This document shows, piece by piece, positions 57,444 to 64,000 of a stretch of 64,000 bases of DNA. Source of the stretch: Vibrio crassostreae (GTDB lineage: Bacteria > Pseudomonadota > Gammaproteobacteria > Enterobacterales > Vibrionaceae); assembly GCF_024347415.1 (NCBI RefSeq), contig NZ_AP025476.1:3348001-3412000 (forward strand), read 5' to 3'. The notes under the pieces were generated by a model. It had not been told where the DNA came from. It was given only the letters and a program-made list of their open reading frames with translations, and ran no database searches. A program made the translations under genes and the position numbers. Position 1 is the stretch's first letter. Each line of letters opens with the position of its first letter.

Positions 57444-59234
57444 ATGCACAATATCACTGCGGAACGCGTTACTGCGGTTCGAGCTTGGCTTGAAGCAAAC
57501 CAACTAGATGCGGTTATCATCCCACACGAAGATGAGTACCTAGGCGAATACGTTCCAGCTCATAACGAGCGACTTCACTGGTTAACTGGTTTCACTGGCT
57601 CTGCAGGTGCAGCGGTTATCACTCGTGAAAACGCTGCTATTTTTGTTGATGGTCGCTATACCGTTCAGGTTCGCAAGCAGGTACCAGCAGAGTTATTTGA
57701 GTATCGCCACCTTATTGAAGAGCCGGCTTTAGATTGGATCATCAATTCACTAGCACAAGGCAGTAAAGTTGCTTTCGACCCACGCATGCACACAGCGGCT
57801 TGGTTGAAAGGCGCACAAGCTAAACTGGCTGATAAAGTAGAACTCACCACATTAACAGCAAACCCGATTGATGAGCTTTGGTCTGATCGCCCTACACCTG
57901 TTGTATCTGATGTTCGCCTAATGGCGACCGACGCCGTTGGTCAATCAAGTGAAAGTAAACGTGCTGAAATTGCAGGCCTGCTAAAAGCCAAAGGTGCGGA
58001 TGCCTCTATCCTTACTGAACTAGACTCTATTTGCTGGTTACTCAACGTTCGCGGTTTGGACGTGTCTCGCCTACCGGTTGTATTGTCTAATGCCATCATT
58101 CACGCCGATGAAAGCGTCGATTTCTTCTTAGACCCAGATCGTATCCCTGCAGGCTTTGAAGCGCACGTTGGTAATGGTATTCGTGTTTCTCACCCATCTG
58201 AGCTTGAAGCACGTCTTCAATCTTTAGAAGGTAAGAATGTGTCAGTTGATTCAGGTACAAGCAACGCTTGGTACACACTTGTTCTACAAAACGCTGGTGC
58301 TCATATCATTGAAGCAGCAGACCCATGCCTAATGCCAAAAGCAGCTAAAAACGCAACGGAAATTGCAGGTATGAAAGCGTGTCACATTCGAGATGGCGTT
58401 GCGATGGCCAAGTTCTTGTCTTGGATTGATGCTGAAGTCGCGCAAGGTAACCTACACAACGAAGCGGTACTAGCAGACAAAGTACAATCATTCCGCGAGC
58501 AAGACCCAACGCTGATGGACCTAAGTTTTGACACAATTTCAGCGGCAGGCGGCAACGCTGCAATGTGTCACTACAACCATGAGAACCAACCTGAACCAGG
58601 TCAGTTAGAGATGAATACTCTGTACCTAGTCGATTCAGGTGGTCAGTACTTAGATGGTACAACCGACATCACTCGTACTATCGCGATTGGCCAGCCAAGC
58701 GACGAGATGATCCAGCAGTTCACATTGGCACTTAAAGGTCACATCGGCATTGCACGTGCGCGTTTCCCACAGGGTACTCGTGGTTTCCAACTTGATATCC
58801 TAGCGCGTCAGCACTTATGGGCAGAAGGCTTCGACTATGACCACGGTACTGGTCACGGTGTTGGTCACTTCCTAAGTGTTCATGAAGGTCCGCAAAGTAT
58901 CTCTAAGAAGCTTATCGACGTACCTCTTGTTGAAGGTATGGTGTTATCAAACGAGCCGGGTTACTACCGTGCTGATGAGTTTGGTATCCGCATCGAGAAC
59001 CTAGAATTGGTCGTTGAGCTTCCTACTCAAGGTGACTTCTCAGTACTAACGTTTGAATCGCTAACACGTTGCCCTATTGATAGGCGCAACATCAACGTCG
59101 ATCTACTGACACGACCTGAGCTTGCATGGCTAAACGATTACCACCAGAAAGTATGGAACGATGTTAGCCCATTAGTTGAAGGTGATACGTTGGAATGGCT
59201 ACGCCAATCAACAACACCACTTGCTCACGCTTAA
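57444..59234 (+). CDS. Xaa-Pro aminopeptidase (aminopeptidase P, long form)
   Basis: A 596-residue metallopeptidase that removes an N-terminal residue next to proline. It has two creatinase-like N-terminal domains and a C-terminal pita-bread catalytic domain. Metal ligands are seen in LVDSGGQYLDGTTDITRT (two aspartates), GTGHGVGH (histidine), NEPGYY (glutamate) and ENLELV (glutamate). The length fits the eukaryote-like, three-domain aminopeptidase P rather than the 440-residue PepP. AAGGAT precedes the start. Confidence 0.92.
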   Translation: MHNITAERVTAVRAWLEANQLDAVIIPHEDEYLGEYVPAHNERLHWLTGFTGSAGAAVITRENAAIFVDGRYTVQVRKQVPAELFEYRHLIEEPALDWIINSLAQGSKVAFDPRMHTAAWLKGAQAKLADKVELTTLTANPIDELWSDRPTPVVSDVRLMATDAVGQSSESKRAEIAGLLKAKGADASILTELDSICWLLNVRGLDVSRLPVVLSNAIIHADESVDFFLDPDRIPAGFEAHVGNGIRVSHPSELEARLQSLEGKNVSVDSGTSNAWYTLVLQNAGAHIIEAADPCLMPKAAKNATEIAGMKACHIRDGVAMAKFLSWIDAEVAQGNLHNEAVLADKVQSFREQDPTLMDLSFDTISAAGGNAAMCHYNHENQPEPGQLEMNTLYLVDSGGQYLDGTTDITRTIAIGQPSDEMIQQFTLALKGHIGIARARFPQGTRGFQLDILARQHLWAEGFDYDHGTGHGVGHFLSVHEGPQSISKKLIDVPLVEGMVLSNEPGYYRADEFGIRIENLELVVELPTQGDFSVLTFESLTRCPIDRRNINVDLLTRPELAWLNDYHQKVWNDVSPLVEGDTLEWLRQSTTPLAHA

Positions 59235-59286
59235 TGACTTACTAGGTAGGTAACTGAACCCAAGCTAGTTGGCTCAGTTTGATATT

Positions 59287-59315
59287 AAAACGGCTACCCT
59301 TAGGTAGCCGTTTTT
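59287..59315. terminator. terminator between aminopeptidase P and thiH
   Basis: AAAACGGCTACC and GGTAGCCGTTTTT pair around a short loop, between convergent genes. Confidence 0.9.
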
Positions 59316-59338
59316 GTTTGTCGATTTCACATCATTGA

Positions 59339-59354
59339 TGTTTCACGTGGAACA
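59339..59354. other. parS site (exact consensus), intergenic
   Basis: TGTTTCACGTGGAACA reads TGTTCCACGTGAAACA on the other strand, a full match to TGTTNCACGTGAAACA. It lies between the terminator at 59287 and the thiH stop. Confidence 0.9.
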
Positions 59355-59370
59355 TTAGCCCAGATGTTAG

Positions 59371-60483
59371 TTAGCCTGAGTAAGCACTGTGCCAATCTCG
59401 CCACACCGGGTCGAAGCCGCGTTGACGAATCATAGCCTCAACGTCAGCGGCACTTCTTTCATCACTTATCTCAAACTGTTCAAGCTCTTCCTCACCCGAA
59501 GCATAACCACCAGGTTGAGTTTTTGACGCGGCAGACATGCTAGTGATACCTAACGGCAACACGTTATCGCGGAACGTTGCAGACTCTCGAGTCGAAAGAG
59601 ACAACTCAACCTCAGGGTTTAATAGTCGATAAGCGCAGATAAGTTGCACCAACTGCTTATCACTCATAATCGACTTAGGTTGCAAACCACCCTCACAAGG
59701 ACGAAGACGTGGGAAAGAAATCGAGTAACGCGTTTGCCAGTAAGTTCGCTCTAAGTAATCCAAATGAGCGGCCACGAAGAAACAGTCTGTTCGCCAATCT
59801 TCCAAACCAATCAAAGCACCAATCCCTATCTTATCAATACCCGCTTTTGCCAGACGATCAGGCGTTTCGAGCCGGTATTCAAAATCCATTTTGTTGCCAC
59901 GCAGGTGGTGCTCAGCATAAGTACTTGGGCTATATGTTTCTTGGTAAACCATCACAGCATCTAAGCCAAGGTTTTTTAGTTCCGCGTAGTCATCTTGATC
60001 GAGCGGCTGCACTTCCATCGCAAGGTAGTTAAATTGCGCTTTGATATTCGGTAGCACCTCACGGAAGTATTTCATTCCAACCTTGGTTTCATGCTCACCG
60101 GTCACCAACAATACACTATCGAACTTCATCTTTTTGATGGCCGCGCTCTCGGCATCAATTTCATCCAAAGTTAATGTACGACGCTTGATACGGTTCTCCA
60201 TTGAGAAGCCACAGTAGGTACACGCATTCGCACACAAGTTCGATAAGTACAAAGGAATATACAGCGACATCGTATTACCAAATCGCTTACGCGTTAACGC
60301 CAACGATTGTTGTGCCATCTGCTCTAAGTAAGGTTCAGCCGCCGGAGAGATCAAAGCCTTAAAATCTTCTAAGTCACGTTTGGGTTTACTCAGAGCACGT
60401 TCAACATCCGCCGCCGTTTTACTGAAGATGGACATACCAATGTCATCCCAGTTGAGCTGTTTAAATCGATCAACAAACGTCAT
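59371..60483 (-). CDS. thiH: 2-iminoacetate synthase ThiH
   Basis: A radical-SAM enzyme of 370 residues that cleaves tyrosine to dehydroglycine for the thiazole ring of thiamin. The [4Fe-4S] motif CANACTYCGF (C-x3-C-x2-C) is near residue 85. It is last in the thiCEFSGH operon, 7 bases after thiG. Confidence 0.95.
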   Translation of the reverse strand: MTFVDRFKQLNWDDIGMSIFSKTAADVERALSKPKRDLEDFKALISPAAEPYLEQMAQQSLALTRKRFGNTMSLYIPLYLSNLCANACTYCGFSMENRIKRRTLTLDEIDAESAAIKKMKFDSVLLVTGEHETKVGMKYFREVLPNIKAQFNYLAMEVQPLDQDDYAELKNLGLDAVMVYQETYSPSTYAEHHLRGNKMDFEYRLETPDRLAKAGIDKIGIGALIGLEDWRTDCFFVAAHLDYLERTYWQTRYSISFPRLRPCEGGLQPKSIMSDKQLVQLICAYRLLNPEVELSLSTRESATFRDNVLPLGITSMSAASKTQPGGYASGEEELEQFEISDERSAADVEAMIRQRGFDPVWRDWHSAYSG

Positions 60484-60490
60484 GGCAATA

Positions 60491-61255
60491 CTACTCGTCT
60501 AGGAATGAAGTTAGCGGACTGGAAGCAACCGCGTGAGATACCTGACCAGCGAGACCAGCAAGGTAAGCCATACGACCCGCTTCAACTGCCAACTTGAAGG
60601 CAATCGCCATTTCAACAGGCTGTTGAGAAGCAGCAATCGCCGTATTCACTAACACAGCATCTGCACCCATTTCCATTGCACGTGCAGCATGTGATGGAGC
60701 ACCAATGCCAGCATCAACAATCACAGGAACGTTCGCTTGGTCGATAATGATCTCTAGGAAGTCCGCTGAAGCAATTCCCTTATTCGAACCAATTGGTGCA
60801 CCGAGTGGCATCACAGCTGCGCAGCCTACTTCTTCTAAGCGCTTGCACAATACAGGGTCCGCGTGGCAATAAGGCAAGACAACAAAGCCATCTTTCACTA
60901 GTTGCTCAGCAGCGTTAAGTGTCTCGATTGGGTCTGGCATCAAGTACTTTGGATCCGGATGAATCTCAAGCTTTAGCCAATTAGTACCTAGTGCTTCGCG
61001 AGCCAAGTGTGCTGCAAAAATTGCATCCTTCGCGTTCTTCGCACCAGAGGTATTCGGAAGTAGATTAACGCCAGCATCAATAATTGGCTGCAAAATATCA
61101 TCTTGCTCAGAACGAATATCGACTCTCTTCAGTGCCATGGTTGCCAGTTGAGAACCTGACGCTTCGATAGCACTCGCCATCAAATGTTTGTTTGCGAACT
61201 TGCCGGTTCCAGTGAACAGACGTGATTGAAACGTTTTATCTGCGATGGTTAACAT
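60491..61255 (-). CDS. thiG: thiazole synthase ThiG
   Basis: The frame is open to 61324, but the ATG at 61255 gives [20 protein letters not shown] and 254 residues, the usual ThiG. The catalytic lysine is in MALKRVD near residue 95, and [14 protein letters not shown] is the phosphate-binding part of the barrel. It starts 2 bases after the thiS stop. Confidence 0.95.
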   Translation of the reverse strand: MLTIADKTFQSRLFTGTGKFANKHLMASAIEASGSQLATMALKRVDIRSEQDDILQPIIDAGVNLLPNTSGAKNAKDAIFAAHLAREALGTNWLKLEIHPDPKYLMPDPIETLNAAEQLVKDGFVVLPYCHADPVLCKRLEEVGCAAVMPLGAPIGSNKGIASADFLEIIIDQANVPVIVDAGIGAPSHAARAMEMGADAVLVNTAIAASQQPVEMAIAFKLAVEAGRMAYLAGLAGQVSHAVASSPLTSFLDE

Positions 61256-61257
61256 GG

Positions 61258-61467
61258 TTAGCCCCCTGCAATAGCTTGGAAAAGAGAGATGGAATCGCCT
61301 TCGTTGACGATGGTTTGTTGCCATTGACTGCGTGGTACAACCGCATTATTGATAGCAAATACACAACCCAAATCAGGTAGCGATAGTACTTGGATGATGT
61401 CTGAAAGAGACGACGATTGCGCAACCTGCTCTGGTTGCTCGTTTATAGAAATAGTTATGTGGCTCAT
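61258..61467 (-). CDS. thiS: sulfur-carrier protein ThiS
   Basis: A longer frame reaches 61518, but the ATG at 61467 gives the 69-residue [11 protein letters not shown] product. The C-terminal Gly-Gly is the end that is adenylated and made into a thiocarboxylate. The start overlaps the thiF stop by 4 bases (ATGA). Confidence 0.93.
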   Translation of the reverse strand: MSHITISINEQPEQVAQSSSLSDIIQVLSLPDLGCVFAINNAVVPRSQWQQTIVNEGDSISLFQAIAGG

Positions 61468-62246
61468 TGTGCTTCTTCTTGTAGGTGTTGGATCGCCGTT
61501 GTGTTGCAAACCGGACATTCGCTATCTTGAGTGACCATTAGGTTTTGCCAGTTCATGGTCTGGCCATCGAACAGCTTTAGCTGATGCGTTACGACTTTAA
61601 ACTCGCCACCGCTAATACGCTGAATAGCAGCAAGCGCTTGAAGGTTACCTATAGTACCGACCACTGGACCAATGATGCCGCTATCACTACAACGCGTTGT
61701 TTGTGGGTGGTGCTCAAACGGGAAAAGGCAGTGATAGCACCCTTTCTGGTTCTGATAATCAAAGACAATAAATTGACCTTTCCATCCGATTGCAGAACCC
61801 GAAATCAAAGGTGTATTAGCTTTGAAGCAAGCTCGGTTAACCTGCTGGCGTGACGCGAAATTATCAGTACAATCCAACACGAGATCAGCCAACATGACTT
61901 CTAATTCAAGTTGGCTTTCACTCATTCGTTGATTGATGGTTCTTACTTGGCTGCGGTCATTGAGTTCATTCAGTTGTTGTTTAAGTGCTTCGACCTTAGG
62001 TGAACCTAATTGGCTCTCCTTGAACGCTACCTGTCTCTGTAGGTTGGACGAATCAACACAATCATCATCGACCAACACAATTCTTCCCACACCAGAAGCT
62101 ACAAGATAAAGAACAGCGGCATTACCCAAACCGCCGCAACCAATCACCAAAACATGGCTGTTTAACAGGTTTCGTTGCCCTTGCTCACCAACCTCAGGTA
62201 ATGCAATTTGTCGTTGGTAACGAATGAACTCAAAGTCACTCAACAT
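61464..62246 (-). CDS. thiF: ThiS adenylyltransferase ThiF
   Basis: A 260-residue E1-like enzyme with the nucleotide-binding GCGGLGNAAV near residue 38, the catalytic aspartate region CTDNFASR, and zinc cysteines in CYHCLF and CPVC. It adenylates ThiS. Its start overlaps the thiE end by 11 bases. Confidence 0.94.
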   Translation of the reverse strand: MLSDFEFIRYQRQIALPEVGEQGQRNLLNSHVLVIGCGGLGNAAVLYLVASGVGRIVLVDDDCVDSSNLQRQVAFKESQLGSPKVEALKQQLNELNDRSQVRTINQRMSESQLELEVMLADLVLDCTDNFASRQQVNRACFKANTPLISGSAIGWKGQFIVFDYQNQKGCYHCLFPFEHHPQTTRCSDSGIIGPVVGTIGNLQALAAIQRISGGEFKVVTHQLKLFDGQTMNWQNLMVTQDSECPVCNTTAIQHLQEEAQ

Positions 62247-63527
62247 AGCTAGGCTCCCTCATAACCTCTTTACTCGTCATTAAAGACCTAGGAGCCATCA
62301 GATCATCGAAGAACTCGATCACTTCTTGTAGTTCTTTCGCTAATGTAATCGCACGTACAACCGCTAAGCTCGATACACCACAATCCCAAACCTGCGCAGC
62401 TGTCGATTGGTCAATACCACCAATAGCAACCGTCGGATAACCAGTAAGTTCTTCTGTGTATGGGATGGTATCAATTAGCTGTTGGTACAGAGATAAACGC
62501 ACCAAACCTTGAGGCTTCGATGGCATCTGTTTCGTTGTGGTCGGAAATATATGGCCTAGTGCAATGTAGCTTGGATTGATTTGGACGATGCGCAGCAACT
62601 CATAATAACCATGAGTCGATAGACCGATCTTAATACCCGCTTGGCTCAGTTGGGAAAGGTTTGATTCTTCAATATCCTCTTGCCCAAGGTGCACACCAAA
62701 AGCACCGTGCTTAAGTGCAAGCTGCCAGTAATCATTAATAAAAACCTGAGCGTTATGTTCTCGACCAAGTTCGATCGATCGTGCGACTTGTTGCTCTAAG
62801 TCGGCTTGTTGAGGGTTCTTAATACGCAGTTGGACAGTGTTAGTCCCAAGTTTAAGCAACCTTTCTATCCACTCAACGTCATCAACAACCGGGTATAAGC
62901 CGAGGCTATTCTTTGTTAACTCAGGGAAAGAAAGTGATGTCCCTTGGTTGGCCCAACCAACGCTGATATTCAGTCGCTCGTCTTCAAGGATAGGGATAGG
63001 AAAATCTCGATAATGTGCAGGCCATGTTCCACGTGAAACATTCGATGCAGCGCGAGCTAAAACCAGCGCGTCTTCCAATGGAAATTCCAACGCCAATAAA
63101 GTAAGTAACCAAGCAAAGTGGCCACGACTATCTAATTCTTGATGAGCTGTAGTGTCACTCTTGATAACGCGATTAGCATCTAAGTGTGACCAGATATCCA
63201 GTACAGCTGAATCATCGGAGACTCCGATATAGACTGTGTTCGAAGCTTGAGTCAAAGCAGCACAAACATCGGTTAACGCGACTGAATTACTGTAATCAAC
63301 AACATGCTTCAGTTGCGCTAACTGACACTCCGCCAATGAATCAACATCATGAGCAAAGCCAATAGATAGTGCCTGTTGAGCATCAACGATAGAGAAGTAT
63401 CGAGTTGGGCTTACACCCAACTCAACTGCATCAGTTGCTAAACCTTGTCGTTTAGCAACCAATAGACAGTTTTGAACCTCCCCCGTTAACTCGATGTATT
63501 GAGATGGGATGAGAATCTTCACTGTCA

Positions 63528-63528
<1 letters not shown>
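62236..63528 (-). CDS. thiE: thiamin-phosphate synthase ThiE with an N-terminal extension
   Basis: A 430-residue protein. Residues from about 209 are a normal ThiE (family size about 210), with VQLRIKN, NDYWQLALKHGAFGVHLGQED, GLSTHG and GHIFPTTTK. The first ~205 residues have no kinase or known active-site motif. The stretch GHFAWLLTLLALEFPLEDALVLARAASNVSRG resembles the C-terminal helix region of ThiD-type kinases, so it may be a decayed HMP-kinase domain; that is inference. The start overlaps the thiC stop (TAATG). A parS site is inside the coding sequence at 63025-63040. Confidence 0.92.
63025..63040. other. parS site (exact consensus), inside thiE
   Basis: TGTTCCACGTGAAACA is a full match to TGTTNCACGTGAAACA. 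It is in the thiE coding sequence. Confidence 0.9.

Positions 63529-64000
<472 letters not shown>

Overview
The window is a gamma-proteobacterial chromosome segment, almost certainly from a Vibrio, on the large chromosome near its replication origin. This rests on the gene order (yigB-xerC-DUF484-dapF-lysA-lptM | cyaY | cyaA | hemCDXY; trxA-rho | rhlB-gppA; thiCEFSGH - aminopeptidase P - LysR/MFS), two rRNA operons in tandem, and four 16-bp sites matching or nearly matching the ParB-binding parS consensus. Three of these sites cluster in the thi/aminopeptidase/MFS block. From memory, that is where the origin-proximal parS sites of V. cholerae chromosome I lie. Species cannot be fixed from this window. 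Almost all of it is core-genome housekeeping DNA; I see no phage, IS element, integron or CRISPR array.

Layout. 1-2.4 kb: end of an EVE-domain gene, a lipoprotein and a tRNA-modifying DTW protein. 2.6-7.7 kb: two tandem paralogous FIST-GGDEF-EAL signalling proteins. 7.9-12.5 kb: leftward lysine/peptidoglycan and recombination operon (lptM, lysA, dapF, DUF484, xerC, yigB). 12.6-20 kb: cyaY, cyaA and the hemCDXY operon. 20.5-31.7 kb: two complete rRNA operons reading leftward. The upstream one (right) has no spacer tRNA. The downstream one has Ile and Ala tRNAs in the spacer and a distal tRNA-Asp. 31.8-34.7 kb: ubiD-ferredoxin-fre. 34.8-40.6 kb: exported repeat protein, rho, trxA, rhlB, gppA. 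40.7-48.4 kb: yhhQ (with a candidate preQ1 riboswitch), DUF3630, recQ, rarD, an AraC regulator, a LysE exporter and ggt. 48.6-49.0 kb: a CsrB-type regulatory RNA with about 30 GGA motifs. 49.2-52 kb: tpx and uvrD. 52.2-54.6 kb: a four-gene bufferin-type RiPP cluster (DUF2282 precursor, DUF692/MNIO enzyme, DUF2063 partner, DoxX membrane protein). 54.7-59.2 kb: small hypothetical protein, MFS pump, LysR regulator, aminopeptidase P. 59.4-64 kb: thiamin operon thiCEFSGH.

The most notable items are the bufferin cluster, the parS cluster plus one outlying parS-like site, the candidate preQ1 riboswitch over the yhhQ ribosome binding site, a UbiD with a duplicated C-terminal module, a ThiE with an extra N-terminal half, and the tandem rRNA operons with a strong internal promoter. 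Start codons were moved from the longest reading frame where the ribosome binding site or family alignment favours another start; each case is noted.
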